Of a stretch of 64,000 bases of DNA, positions 41,893 to 52,626 are shown piece by piece. This DNA comes from CAWDMW01 sp963803575 (lineage in GTDB: Bacteria; Pseudomonadota; Alphaproteobacteria; Rickettsiales; UBA998). The DNA is taken from positions 1,550,001 to 1,614,000 of the forward strand of contig CAWDMW010000002.1 in assembly GCA_963803575.1 (NCBI GenBank). The letters are read 5' to 3'. A program made the translations under genes and the position numbers. The notes beneath the pieces are model-generated. The model was not told the origin of the DNA. It saw only the letters and a list, made by a program, of their open reading frames with translations, and did no database searches. How positions within the stretch are numbered: the first letter of the stretch is position 1; each line of letters starts with the position of its first letter.

Positions 41893-44800
41893 CTAAAAGA
41901 TCATATCTGAGTCACCAAAGGAAATGTCGCCATTGAATCCAAATACCAAGTCACCATAGGTGAGTTCGGTATAGCTGCTATTGCTATAGACGGAAAAGTC
42001 AGAGAAGCTATTTAGTCCAGCAATGTTTGAAACATCAATCTTATCCTGTCCCTGGGTGAAGTCACCAATATAATCCACGCCTGTAGCAACCGATGAATCA
42101 ATAGCAGAGAAGAAACGGAACACATCATTATCTCCCCCGCCTTCCAGATAATCTGCACCCGCACCACTGGTGATCGTGTCATTACCGCTATGGCCATACA
42201 AACCATCATTGCCATCATTACCTTCGATACGGTTGTTTGCCGTACTACCTTGCAGCGTATCATTATGAGTAGACCCCATAATATTCTCAATATCCCAGTA
42301 GCTATCACCTGCCGCTTCACCGATATTCGATCCGGCATCATCTAATGCAGCTGATACGCTGTTACTGGCATCCGCGTAAGACACCCAATCGCTTCCGCCA
42401 CCACCATTATGGTGATCTGCACCGATACCACCGCTTAGCGTATCATCACCGTCGTAGCCGCCCAGCCAGTCCGATCCATCACCACCAACAATGGAGTTAT
42501 TCCACGTGGAACCGCCGAGTGTGTCGTTGCCATTACCACCCAGCAGATTCTCAACATCCCAGTAACTGTCACCCACTGCTTCACCGGTATTAGCACTAGC
42601 ATTATCCATGAACACCTGCACGGCAGAATCAGCGTTCGAGTAGGATACCCAGTCACTACCGCCACCGCCATTATGGTGATCTGCACCCAGACCGCCACTC
42701 AGTGTGTCATTGCCATCGTAGCCGCCCAGCCAGTCATCGCCTTTACCACCTGTAATAGAATTATTCCACGTGGAACCACCCAATGTATCGTTGCCATTAC
42801 CACCCAGCAGATTCTCGACATCCCAGTAACTATCACCCACTGCTTCACCTGTATTGGCACTGGCATTATCCATGAACACCTGCACCGCAGAATCAGCATT
42901 CGAGTAGGACACCCAGTCATTGCCACCACCGCCATTATGGTGATCTGCGCCCAAACCACCACTCAATGTATCGTTGCCATCGTAGCCACCCAGCCAGTCA
43001 TCGCCAGAACCACCTGTGATGGAGTTATACCACGTGGAACCACCCAATGTATCGTTGCCATTACCACCCAGCAGGTTCTCGACATCCCAGTAAGAATCAC
43101 CCACTGCTTCACCCGTATTGGCACTGGCATTATCCATGAACACCTGCACCGCAGAATCAGCATTCGAGTAGGATACCCAGTCATTTCCGCCACCGCCATT
43201 ATGGTGATCTGCGCCCAAACCACCGCTTAGCGTGTCGTTGCCATCGTAGCCGCCCAGCCAGTCATCGCCGTTACCACCTGTGATAGAGTTATTCCATGTA
43301 GAGCCACCGAGCGTATCGTTGCCAGCACTACCCAGCAGGTTCTCGACATCCCAGTAGGAATCACCCACTGCTTCTCCGGTATTGGCACTGGCATTATCCA
43401 TGAACACCTGCACCGCAGAATCAGCATTCGAGTAGGACACCCAATCGTTGCCGCCGCCGCCATTATGGTGATCGGCTCCTAAACCACCGCTTAGTGTGTC
43501 GTCACCATCGTAGCCGCCCAGCCAGTCATCGCCAGAACCACCAGTGATGGAATCATCGCCACCATACCCATGAATCGTGTCGTTACCCGTACCGCCTGAT
43601 AAAGTTTCTGCACTATCGGTGCCACGTATCTCTTGGGACACAAGAATGTTTTCATTAAAGACAAAATGCGTATCTTTCAGTGTCGTACGAAAATCACCTT
43701 CAAGGTAAAATTCAAAATCTGACTGATCTGACTTAATATAGGTACGATTTTTAATAGGGTTAAAATCCATACGTAATTCACCAGCTAGCGTTGTGCTATT
43801 CTTGGTGAGACGTGTGAAATTAAGGGCTGATACATCAATCTTATCCGCCGTTGGATTAAAGTCTTTAATACGATCTGCTGAATATCTTACGCTATGTACA
43901 AGGTCGGAAAATACAAAAATATCAGCACCAACTCCACCGTCTAACGTATCACGCCCTAAGCCACCATCAAGCGTATCATCGCCGCTATTTCCAGTAATAG
44001 AGTCATGACCCGTTCCACCGTGCAGATTGTTAGACAGTTCATTACCTACAATCACGTCTTCTCCCTGACCACCAATCACATGCTCAATAGACGTAAGCAC
44101 ACGATTTCTTGTTGATGAACTTCCGTATAACTCACCATCTAAGATAATATTCCAGTCATTCGACATGGATGTGAAATCTATCGTATCCTGCCCCTGTCCA
44201 CCATCATAAGAAGACGAGGAAACATTGCGCGTATTACTATTACTAACAACAAGCCTATCGTTTCCTTTACCTGCTTCAATAAGATTTTTTCCATCTCCAC
44301 CGTCAATAACATCATCGCCATCTAAACCATAAATAACATCGTTCCACTCAGTACCCGTAATTGTGTCATTCCCGTTTGTAGACTGATCGTTAAAAAAGGA
44401 TGCTGCCACATCAAGCCAGCTCACCTGTTTTCCAGAAGCAAAGTTAAATGATTCAACTTTATCATTACTAAAATCAAATTGATCTTCTATGGTTAAGATC
44501 GCACCATCTTTCATGGTGATAAGTAAATCGCTTTCCTGATGACCATCTCTTGAAAAACTTACGTCACCGAACAAAATACTTTCATCAAAGATAATGCTAT
44601 CATCATCGCCATCTGAACCTGTCGTAATGGTATCATTACCATCACCCAGCGAATAATGAACGGTGTCGCTTCCCCGGCGGGTAATAATCGTGTCATTGCC
44701 TTTGCCACCACCCAATACATTATCTTGGTTGGTACCAGGTACCGTATCATCTCCATCTGTTTGTGCTTGCTCTAGCCAGCGATCATATATCTCTTCAGCA

Positions 44801-47800
44801 GTGAAGGTTGCTCCTGAAGCAAAAGAGAAAGACTCAATCCCTCTGCCACCACTATCAAACTGTCGATCAATTAAAATAGAATCATTTTCGGACAACGTAA
44901 TGTGCAGGTCATCATAAGAAAAACCTTCACGCGTAAATATTAGATCATCTATATCAATATTATTTCCGAAGACAAGTACGTCATCTTCTGTATCATTCGA
45001 TGATTCAATCGTATCATGACCATCACCTGAAGCATATGTTACAGTATCTGCTCCCCTATCCAGATAAATAATATCATTTCCTTTGCCGGCGAAAATGGAA
45101 TCATCTCCATTAAATCCGTAAATCGTATTATCATCATTTGTCTGGGTGGAATTTAAATAATACGCATCTAATTCTCCTGCACTTAGCGATGTATCAGAGA
45201 AGGTAAACGTATCCATCCGGCGAGTGGATGAGGAGTATTGCCCCTCAATTGTCACGACTGCACCGTCTGGCATGGCGATAGTAAGATCTTTTCCCTGATG
45301 GCCAGAACGATCAAAACTGACATCATTTAATGCAATATCGCTTAGCGTAAAGCTATCTTCATAGGCAGTACCCCATGGATCTATCGTGTCATTACCATCA
45401 CCAAGTTTGTAGAGTATATTGTTGTTATAAGAAGTACTAAGCAGTTTGATAAAGTCATCACCCTTCTTTGCATTCAAAACATTATCTGTGGAGACAAAAC
45501 TTGTAATAGAGTCGTTACCATCAGTGAAAATATCATTATAATATTCCTCTTTAGTATCTTCAAAATTATAGATAACTCCATTGTCGAATATAATACTCTC
45601 AACACGACCATAACTACCAGTGTAATGCTTCTCAACCGTAATGCCACCCTGATTGCCAACATCTATACGCATGTTGACGTCATTATGTCCGGAACGCGAG
45701 AACGTAACATCATCAGGTGTAATGTTTGCTCCGAACTGGATGGTTGTCGCCTGACTAAATTGTTTTGTTACAACTACGTCATCTCCATCACCTTTATTAT
45801 AAACAACGGTGTTGGTTCCTTCGTCAACGTTGATCGTATCATTACCTTTTCCAGCAATGAAAACTTCGTGCTTTTTAGTTCCGTTCAGCGTTTCCGAGGC
45901 ATTCCCACCTGTCACGGTAACGACTCCAGTATCAAAATCATTATCACCCGGCAATGCATCATAAATATCGCGCAATGACCATAACTGGTTATCACTAAAG
46001 CGAATCATCTCAACCCGATAAAGGCTTATTGAGAAGAAATCTTTAACAAGAATACTTCCCTGTGCATGAGAAAAAGTGATATTTAAGCTATCTCCAACGC
46101 GTTGCAGCTGTAAGTGAGATGGATCAATCCCATCACCAAATGCAATTGTGTCTTGCTTGGAACGAGATATATGTTTCTGCTCGTCATAGATCGTATCGTT
46201 ACCATCACCCAGATGATACACATACACATCATCACGGCCTTCACCTTCCAGATAATCATTCCCTTTACCGCCAGCAATTATATCATCTCCATCATAGCCG
46301 CGAATCGTATCATTCCCACCCAGACTATAAAGAACGTTAGCATCGTCATCGCCTAGCAATTGTTCATTCGCTGAGCTAGCGGTGGAGACATGATCTATAA
46401 GAGACAATCTGTGTGTTGTGCCGTTAGCACCTGTCATTTCTAATGTTTCCACCTGATGGCGTTCATCAATGAAAAAGTCTTTAATAACGATATTAATATA
46501 TTCATCAGTCGTATGTTTTCCCATAATGATAAGATCGTGATTATAAAAATCTTTCTTAAATATTAGATCATCAGGAGAAACAGGCTGCAACAACGTTATC
46601 GTATCGTTGGACGCAGTTAAAACATTTTCATAAATGGTTGCAGAACCCGCATCAAGTGAGTAAATGTACGTATCGTCTGCTTCACCACCATAGAGATGAT
46701 CCGAATTATTTGCAACTAATGTATCGTTGCCCAATCCTCCATATATAGACTCAGATTGATCCGTACCTGCTAAATAATCATCACCATTGGTTGCATTAAA
46801 TAATGCCGTATTAAATTGCTCCTGCTCCCAACGTGTGCCATCAGCAAATTCAATAAAAGATAACTGAAAGTAATCCAGTGAGTTGTGAAAATGTCTCTTC
46901 ACTGTAATGCTGTCAGTGGTATTCTGGCTAAACCTAATCACCATATCTTCGCCGTTGCGCTGAAATAATACATGCTCAGGCAAGATAGATGCGTCAAACA
47001 CAATGCCGTCATCATCAGATAATGTAATTAACTTTCTTCCATCATATATGACATCATGCCCATCTCCAGCGCTATAATAATAGAGGTCATTTCCATCTAG
47101 CCCGTCAAGTGTGTCATTTCCTCTACCGCCAGCAAGCGTATCATGCGACCAAAGTCCGGTAATATCGTCATTGCCGCTTGTTTGTTGCGTATCAATGGTT
47201 TTTCTGCGTATGTCTTCTGGCTTCCAACTCACACCAGATCCATCGGTAAACGCAATGGAATGCACTTCACCGCGTGGTTGAAACACGTTAGAAGCAAAAT
47301 TCTCAATACGCAGACTGTCGCCGCTACTATTGTTAATCCCTAAGACAAGATCGTTCCCATCGAGTGAAAGCGTGACATCTTCCGGGTGCGTATCAGACGT
47401 TATGACGATACGGTCATCATACTCATAATCAGGATCCCAGTGAGCATCTTCCATTGTGTCATGGCCGTAACCTTTACCCCAGATATAAGTATCTACACCG
47501 CTATTACCTTTGAGATAATCATTTCCCGCACCACCATCTAATGTTTCACCTTCCGCTTCACCAACATGGAGTGTTCCACCGTAGCCAATTAATATATCAT
47601 CACCCGGTGTGCCTTCCAGCAATATTAGTTCAACATCTTGCTTGCTTAACACTACATCTTCAAACTCAAAACGCTCAACCGCATAGTAACCGCCTGTAGC
47701 GAACATATCCTCAATAGTCAGTGTTTCTCCTGTGTTATTGATAGTAATATAAAGATCATTAATTGCACTATCTTCTTTACTGCGAGTAATGGTCACTTCA

Positions 47801-50800
47801 TCACTGCGAAGACTAGTAAAACGGATAGTGTCCGTTTCCGTTGTTTCAAACGCTTCTTTTTGGTCAAATATCGTGTCATTCCCGTAACCACGCTGATAAA
47901 TATACGTATCTGCTTCTGCATCGCCCTTTAGTAAGTCGTTGCCTTTTCCGCCATCTAACGTGTCTTGTCTGAAGAAGCCTTCCAGTGTGTCATTGCCATT
48001 CGTGGATTGTTCACGCAGGCTAATATCCATTACGTCCTTATAAGTGTAGCCGCTTCCATCCTGAAACAAAATAATTTCTATGGAATCATCTACCGAAAAA
48101 ATACTTTCATAACCAAAAATGCTTGCATTATACTGGTCTTTGACCGTCAGCGTTTCACCTGTTTGCTTTAACGTGAATACCAAATCATCCGTACCTGCCG
48201 GACGTGAAATATCTATATCAGCTTTGGTAATATCTGCACCAAAGAAAATCGTATCAAGGGTTTTGTCTAGCGCATTAAACATATTGTCGGCAATCACATC
48301 ATGGCCATCTCCATAACCAAAAATATAGGCGTCACCGCCATCACCGCCAATAAGTGTATCGTTCCCTTTACCACCGCTTAACACATCCCGTTCGCTATAC
48401 CCTACAAGCACATCATCGCCATCCGTAGACTCTAACAGCATAATCATGATGTCGTTGGCAGACCAACTTGTACCATCGTCAAACTCAAAATACTCAACAC
48501 GTTGTTCCAGTGAGTAAAAATTATTCCAGCCAAATACGCTACTATCAAACTGCTGCTTAACGGTTAATGTATCATCATGCCCAGCAATGCGAATAAGCAA
48601 ATCCTTGCTATTTTCGCCGGTTTGCTCCAGCGTAATCATGTCTTTGGTAATGCCTTCACCAAACACAACGCGATCTGCACGCTTAAACAGAATATTGGTC
48701 TGTCCTTCTTCAATCACATCGGCACCATCACCCAGACCAAACAGGTACGTATCTCCATCATCTGCACCAATCAGCGTATCATCGCCTGCGCCACCAGCCA
48801 GTGTGTCCTGCTCATGGAACCCACGTATTTCATCACTAGCATCACGATCAAACTGCGCGAGATAGACTTGCTGCAACGCTTGCGTGCTTAACGTATAGCC
48901 ATCCTGAAAAATAAAATATTCCATACGACGGTTTGGTGTAGGCATCACGCCATAGGCGCTACTATCTCCCTGATCCGCGCTATACGGATTATCACCGCTA
49001 GCTACACCCTCAAAGCTTGTACCCCCAGTGCGAGTATCTGGCGTGGTGTAATCCACACCTTCCAGCGTATCAATATCTGTTGGCGAGATCGTATAATTAA
49101 ATCCGCTATCGAGCACTTCAAGCGTCATCTCACCGGTTGCGTCATCTTCGGTAATCTCAATGCCTGTGTAATTGCTGTAGCCTTCATTATCAAAGTCACG
49201 CGGCAGGGCACCACCGAGCAATCCAAGCAAGGGGAAATTCGAGATAGCCGAGAGTGCAACACTCACACTATCAAATGTACCTGTTCCAAGCGTGGTTGTC
49301 CAGAATTGTCCTTCAATCAATAGCGTGCCGCCATCAGCAAACTGCATCAGCAGATCTTCACCATTTTCTCCGCTACGCACCAGCTCTGTTTCATCCAGCG
49401 ATAATCCGGCACCCAAGCGCACCTGATCGGGGTCGCTTAAAAAGAAATCTTCCTGACGGTCACGAATAATATCATGGCCATCACCAGCGCGATATGCATA
49501 CAGGTCACCATCATCGCCACCCACCAGCGTATCATTGCCAAGTCCGCCCTGAATCAGTTCTTTATCAGACGTACCTTGCACATAATCATCACCATCCGTT
49601 TCCTGTGACGTAATAATCAGCTCGCGTATATCAACGGACGTCAAAGCACGCCCATCAGCAAAGGTGATCTGTTCAACTGCATGTTGCTGACTATTACCGT
49701 CAATCGAAAAATCCAGCATGTTATTGTCAAAATGATTCTCTACACGCAGCACATTACTGGTACCCACTTCACGTACCACCAGATCATCACCGTCACGGCT
49801 AATGTCCGCCTGTGCGCGAGTGAGGTGGGTGAAGCGTATGGTATCGGTGTCGCCGAAGAGGCGGTTGAGCATCTGGAATGCATTGGCACCGGGGGACGTA
49901 TCATCGTTATCCTGAATGGTTAACGCCCCGAAATCAGCACCAATCAGATACGCATCACTGCCATCACCGCCATTCACGGTCATGTTTTCGCCTTCCACAT
50001 AAATGGTATTCGCCCCGTTCGTGGCGGCATAGCTTGTGCCATCCTGACTGGCAATATGCAAGCTGGCCGGATTCAGCACCAGCGAATGCGCCTGCACTTC
50101 CTGTAGCATCTCAGGCACAGAAAGCGGCAACGTATACTCTGCGGCAATACGTGCCAGTGCGGTGTGCAAATGCTGATCCGTGATGCCGGTCGTGTAATGC
50201 ACCTCATTCACCGCCTGCCCGATAAAATTGCGATCTATGGGCGTGGCGCGCTGAATATAGGGCGTCATCTCCTGTAGCTTAGGCGCAATCTCCGCCCAGT
50301 AACTGGTAGCTGCCGCAGCGTCCCTAGGCATAGAACCCAGCACGCCATGGAGAATAGCATCCAGATGCAGGTTGTCGGGCATCGCTTCTGCGTCGCGTGT
50401 GGGTATCAGAAGGCCGCCACTCATGACGTCATCGCTGCCGGAGCCACCACCATTATTGCTATTGCCGCCATCATCACCGGCGTTGGAGCCATCTGCGCCC
50501 GAACTGTTCAGATTCGGTGCCGGATTGCCATTCGCATCAATGCTCGCATAAAGGAAATCCCAGATGTTGCGCAGTGCTTCTATGGCTGTAGTCGGTTTGG
50601 TTTCATACAGTTCGATATGCCCGTCACCATCACCGAGGAAGGGGCGCGTATAGTTCTCAATAAACGCAACCGCTTCCAGATCCCACAGCCACTTCGCCAC
50701 TAGCGTCGCGCCATTCTCCTGATTAATATCTCCATTCCACACCTGATACCCATGTCCGGTACGAAGATTCATCGCCACCGGGTCATCGAAAAACGCGTTC

Positions 50801-52074
50801 TTGATGGCACCTGTTAGTGCAAGGTTATTCACATACACGTAATCTTCCGGCGTGGTATCCTTTGGCTTGCTCCAGCCAAACACACCAAAATGGTCTTCAC
50901 CTTCGCCGCCGTAAAGCTGATCTAGATTTTCATAAGCCCTTACTTTTCCATAGCTGCCAAGCGCTTCCACGCCACTGGTTCCTAAAAAGATCGTTTTACC
51001 ATCACTGCTGCCTTTCAGGCTGGGAGTATCACCTTGATTCATCACAATCTGGTAGCTATCTTCAAAGTCCCAGATCGTATCACCCTCACCGAAAATTTGG
51101 TTTTCCGGTGCAACGCTTCCTGCATAGACTGCGTGAATTTTTACCATATCTACACTACCATCTGACTGCTTGATAGGCGCATAGATATATTCTTCCCCTT
51201 CTTCAAAATACAAATATGGTTCACCATCTTTGTTCGGCATATAATGATAGGCGTTCGCATCTTTAGGGTCAGAACTTCCTTCAGGTCTTGCGGCTAACAC
51301 ATCTTCAAAGCTAACTCCATTTTGCGCATCTGCTAGCGCTTGTAATACCTGGCCGTCATACACATTGTAGGTTTCACCGAATTGATCGCCATCTTCATTA
51401 TGAAACGTAATAGTACCGTTAGTAAGATCGTCTTCCATTTCTCGGATAAGATTAGATACGGCTAAATATTTATCTTCATCAGAGGGCAAGCTATTAAAAT
51501 CATAGAGATGTCCTTCAATACGTTCTCCATCTTCAGATGTAAACCGAACATCAACTGGCTGCCGATCATTCCACCAATTACTAACATTAACTGTAGCCCA
51601 AGAAGAAGATTCAGCTACTAAGGTAACCGATCCTGTTACAGCGGCGCCAACCACTACATCAGCAGCAGCAATAATGTAGGGATTAGTAACTCCCAAACTT
51701 TTTGCTGCAACCCATACTAAATGGGTTGCAATCATGTTAGCAGCAACGCCGGTGTAATAAGTAATTTGATTCCCGAGACTATATGTTAAGTCGTATGTTC
51801 CGTCTTGATTACGTTCAGACTGTACATTCATAGTATCCACAAAGAAACCACCGGCTATATTATTCGCTTGTGCAGAAGCATAAGTAAATCGAAAGTTCGC
51901 GACTGGATTTTCAAGACCATTTAAGCCAATATCTGCAGCTACGTTTAACGCGGCATTTTGAAATGATTTTGGCAATACACTGCCAGTATAGCTGGTTGCC
52001 ATACGGTTTTCCAGCATTGCTGCAGTAACTTGATCTTCAGATTTATAGTGTAAATAAGAATTATTGTTGCTCAT
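41893..52074 (-). CDS. Giant RTX protein D (3393 aa), predicted type I secretion substrate
   Basis: Start ATG with AAGG upstream, 6 bp after a small membrane-protein gene. Residues 1-375 are unique to this protein and include a hydrophobic Ala/Gly/Val-rich stretch (about 115-165). Residues ~378-580 are the module shared with proteins B and C, ending in a Gly/Asn/Asp/Ser linker and PDNLHLDAILHGVLGS. About thirteen haemolysin-type calcium-binding units follow (pattern GxGNDTLxGG...GDGHDxI...DxVxFG...F.DG). Then come five 88-aa repeats (about 2845-3285) and a serralysin-like C-terminus with DFTQGQDKIDVS ending in DSDMIF, the form expected of a type I secretion signal. It is probably a calcium-folded surface or secreted effector. 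No ABC/HlyD/TolC exporter genes are in the window. Stop TAG. Confidence 0.9.
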   Translation of the reverse strand: MSNNNSYLHYKSEDQVTAAMLENRMATSYTGSVLPKSFQNAALNVAADIGLNGLENPVANFRFTYASAQANNIAGGFFVDTMNVQSERNQDGTYDLTYSLGNQITYYTGVAANMIATHLVWVAAKSLGVTNPYIIAAADVVVGAAVTGSVTLVAESSSWATVNVSNWWNDRQPVDVRFTSEDGERIEGHLYDFNSLPSDEDKYLAVSNLIREMEDDLTNGTITFHNEDGDQFGETYNVYDGQVLQALADAQNGVSFEDVLAARPEGSSDPKDANAYHYMPNKDGEPYLYFEEGEEYIYAPIKQSDGSVDMVKIHAVYAGSVAPENQIFGEGDTIWDFEDSYQIVMNQGDTPSLKGSSDGKTIFLGTSGVEALGSYGKVRAYENLDQLYGGEGEDHFGVFGWSKPKDTTPEDYVYVNNLALTGAIKNAFFDDPVAMNLRTGHGYQVWNGDINQENGATLVAKWLWDLEAVAFIENYTRPFLGDGDGHIELYETKPTTAIEALRNIWDFLYASIDANGNPAPNLNSSGADGSNAGDDGGNSNNGGGSGSDDVMSGGLLIPTRDAEAMPDNLHLDAILHGVLGSMPRDAAAATSYWAEIAPKLQEMTPYIQRATPIDRNFIGQAVNEVHYTTGITDQHLHTALARIAAEYTLPLSVPEMLQEVQAHSLVLNPASLHIASQDGTSYAATNGANTIYVEGENMTVNGGDGSDAYLIGADFGALTIQDNDDTSPGANAFQMLNRLFGDTDTIRFTHLTRAQADISRDGDDLVVREVGTSNVLRVENHFDNNMLDFSIDGNSQQHAVEQITFADGRALTSVDIRELIITSQETDGDDYVQGTSDKELIQGGLGNDTLVGGDDGDLYAYRAGDGHDIIRDRQEDFFLSDPDQVRLGAGLSLDETELVRSGENGEDLLMQFADGGTLLIEGQFWTTTLGTGTFDSVSVALSAISNFPLLGLLGGALPRDFDNEGYSNYTGIEITEDDATGEMTLEVLDSGFNYTISPTDIDTLEGVDYTTPDTRTGGTSFEGVASGDNPYSADQGDSSAYGVMPTPNRRMEYFIFQDGYTLSTQALQQVYLAQFDRDASDEIRGFHEQDTLAGGAGDDTLIGADDGDTYLFGLGDGADVIEEGQTNILFKRADRVVFGEGITKDMITLEQTGENSKDLLIRIAGHDDTLTVKQQFDSSVFGWNNFYSLEQRVEYFEFDDGTSWSANDIMIMLLESTDGDDVLVGYSERDVLSGGKGNDTLIGGDGGDAYIFGYGDGHDVIADNMFNALDKTLDTIFFGADITKADIDISRPAGTDDLVFTLKQTGETLTVKDQYNASIFGYESIFSVDDSIEIILFQDGSGYTYKDVMDISLREQSTNGNDTLEGFFRQDTLDGGKGNDLLKGDAEADTYIYQRGYGNDTIFDQKEAFETTETDTIRFTSLRSDEVTITRSKEDSAINDLYITINNTGETLTIEDMFATGGYYAVERFEFEDVVLSKQDVELILLEGTPGDDILIGYGGTLHVGEAEGETLDGGAGNDYLKGNSGVDTYIWGKGYGHDTMEDAHWDPDYEYDDRIVITSDTHPEDVTLSLDGNDLVLGINNSSGDSLRIENFASNVFQPRGEVHSIAFTDGSGVSWKPEDIRRKTIDTQQTSGNDDITGLWSHDTLAGGRGNDTLDGLDGNDLYYYSAGDGHDVIYDGRKLITLSDDDGIVFDASILPEHVLFQRNGEDMVIRFSQNTTDSITVKRHFHNSLDYFQLSFIEFADGTRWEQEQFNTALFNATNGDDYLAGTDQSESIYGGLGNDTLVANNSDHLYGGEADDTYIYSLDAGSATIYENVLTASNDTITLLQPVSPDDLIFKKDFYNHDLIIMGKHTTDEYINIVIKDFFIDERHQVETLEMTGANGTTHRLSLIDHVSTASSANEQLLGDDDANVLYSLGGNDTIRGYDGDDIIAGGKGNDYLEGEGRDDVYVYHLGDGNDTIYDEQKHISRSKQDTIAFGDGIDPSHLQLQRVGDSLNITFSHAQGSILVKDFFSISLYRVEMIRFSDNQLWSLRDIYDALPGDNDFDTGVVTVTGGNASETLNGTKKHEVFIAGKGNDTINVDEGTNTVVYNKGDGDDVVVTKQFSQATTIQFGANITPDDVTFSRSGHNDVNMRIDVGNQGGITVEKHYTGSYGRVESIIFDNGVIYNFEDTKEEYYNDIFTDGNDSITSFVSTDNVLNAKKGDDFIKLLSTSYNNNILYKLGDGNDTIDPWGTAYEDSFTLSDIALNDVSFDRSGHQGKDLTIAMPDGAVVTIEGQYSSSTRRMDTFTFSDTSLSAGELDAYYLNSTQTNDDNTIYGFNGDDSIFAGKGNDIIYLDRGADTVTYASGDGHDTIESSNDTEDDVLVFGNNIDIDDLIFTREGFSYDDLHITLSENDSILIDRQFDSGGRGIESFSFASGATFTAEEIYDRWLEQAQTDGDDTVPGTNQDNVLGGGKGNDTIITRRGSDTVHYSLGDGNDTITTGSDGDDDSIIFDESILFGDVSFSRDGHQESDLLITMKDGAILTIEDQFDFSNDKVESFNFASGKQVSWLDVAASFFNDQSTNGNDTITGTEWNDVIYGLDGDDVIDGGDGKNLIEAGKGNDRLVVSNSNTRNVSSSSYDGGQGQDTIDFTSMSNDWNIILDGELYGSSSTRNRVLTSIEHVIGGQGEDVIVGNELSNNLHGGTGHDSITGNSGDDTLDGGLGRDTLDGGVGADIFVFSDLVHSVRYSADRIKDFNPTADKIDVSALNFTRLTKNSTTLAGELRMDFNPIKNRTYIKSDQSDFEFYLEGDFRTTLKDTHFVFNENILVSQEIRGTDSAETLSGGTGNDTIHGYGGDDSITGGSGDDWLGGYDGDDTLSGGLGADHHNGGGGNDWVSYSNADSAVQVFMDNASANTGEAVGDSYWDVENLLGSAGNDTLGGSTWNNSITGGNGDDWLGGYDGNDTLSGGLGADHHNGGGGNDWVSYSNADSAVQVFMDNASANTGEAVGDSYWDVENLLGGNGNDTLGGSTWYNSITGGSGDDWLGGYDGNDTLSGGLGADHHNGGGGNDWVSYSNADSAVQVFMDNASANTGEAVGDSYWDVENLLGGNGNDTLGGSTWNNSITGGKGDDWLGGYDGNDTLSGGLGADHHNGGGGSDWVSYSNADSAVQVFMDNASANTGEAVGDSYWDVENLLGGNGNDTLGGSTWNNSIVGGDGSDWLGGYDGDDTLSGGIGADHHNGGGGSDWVSYADASNSVSAALDDAGSNIGEAAGDSYWDIENIMGSTHNDTLQGSTANNRIEGNDGNDGLYGHSGNDTITSGAGADYLEGGGDNDVFRFFSAIDSSVATGVDYIGDFTQGQDKIDVSNIAGLNSFSDFSVYSNSSYTELTYGDLVFGFNGDISFGDSDMIF
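42220..43540 (-). repeat. Five tandem 264-bp (88-aa) RTX repeats in protein D
   Basis: Each unit reads GGxGDDWLGGYDGxDTLSGG, GADHHNGGGGNDWVSYSNAD, SAVQVFMDNASANTGEAVGD, SYWDVENLLGGNGNDTLGGS in sequence. Four are nearly identical and the fifth (C-terminal) has diverged (SVSAALDDAGSN). Protein A has three plus one. Confidence 0.85.
50337..50795 (-). repeat. Shared RTX middle module R, copy in protein D
   Basis: About 460 bp almost identical to 52667-53125 (protein C) and 55163-55621 (protein B remnant). It encodes DDPVAMNLRTGHGYQVWNGD through DAILHGVLGS. Confidence 0.85.
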
Positions 52075-52080
52075 AGTTAA

Positions 52081-52572
52081 TTACCTTAATAATGTTTTTG
52101 ATGGTGCCACAGTCGTAGCAGCGTTTAACTGAGGGTGATAATAAATATCTACGCTGTCATATAACTGATAGTGTGAACCCGCAGAAAAAGAGATTAGTTT
52201 TTCTTTCTGATTTTCGTCATAAAATAAAAAGGTATAACGAGAAGTGAACGGGTCAACTATAGTTCGTTTTTTTATTATCTTTGCTCTATAAACTGCCCCA
52301 TCTTTGATAATTTTATACCCATTATTTAGATAGTAAGTATACATAAATAAAAAAATTAAATAAATGACGCAAAGAAAATACATGCCATACCTATGTGTAA
52401 AAAAAAGGATGATTGCAAACATAGGAATAACAAACATATTGATATGCATATAGTTTTTGATAAGACTTTTTCTAGCTGAGTCCCATTTCTTATTACTAGC
52501 TGAATTCATTCTTAGTTCTCTCCATGTATTAGATAAGTTTTCTAAGGGAATATGTTCATTAATCTTCATCAT
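52081..52572 (-). CDS. Small membrane protein m3, partner of RTX protein D
   Basis: 163 aa from the ATG at 52572, about 20 nt after the predicted transcription start. A longer frame to 52638 would begin upstream of the promoter and inside the previous gene. Two adjacent membrane helices (about 50-68 and 73-92) are followed by a beta-rich cytoplasmic part (AVYRAKIIKKRTIVDPFTSR, then FSAGSHYQLYDSVDIYYHPQ) that recalls DUF3592-like domains. It ends 6 bp before RTX protein D. The layout parallels m2, but the sequences differ. It may be an immunity or assembly partner; this is inference. Confidence 0.7.
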   Translation of the reverse strand: MMKINEHIPLENLSNTWRELRMNSASNKKWDSARKSLIKNYMHINMFVIPMFAIILFFTHRYGMYFLCVIYLIFLFMYTYYLNNGYKIIKDGAVYRAKIIKKRTIVDPFTSRYTFLFYDENQKEKLISFSAGSHYQLYDSVDIYYHPQLNAATTVAPSKTLLR

Positions 52573-52597
52573 GCCAGCTCTTGTCGATTTATATGCG

Positions 52598-52626
52598 AGT
52601 GTAAAGAAAGCATAAATAGCTGTCAA
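52598..52626 (-). promoter_or_regulatory. Cassette promoter before m3
   Basis: TTGACA (52626-52621) and TACACT (52603-52598), spacing 17. The -35 box contains the stop codon of RTX protein C (TGA at 52625-52623). The same arrangement is at 55094-55122. Confidence 0.8.

Larger units (their letters stand above)
41174..42183. repeat. 1.0-kb direct repeat, copy 1 (IS end plus RTX C-terminus)
   Basis: By eye identical to 56512-57521, offset 15,338 bp. It includes the IS3 3' part, the hairpin and the last ~95 codons of the RTX gene. Beyond it the two RTX genes stay similar but diverge by scattered substitutions. Confidence 0.8.

Noticed and set aside
42673..43230. Plus-strand 185-codon frame opposite RTX protein D
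   Set aside because: Shadow of the Gly/Asp-rich repeats; similar antisense frames occur all over the RTX genes.
42220..43540. CRISPR-like regular repeats
   Set aside because: The 264-bp periodicity is coding (88-aa RTX units in one open frame) with no short repeat/spacer structure.
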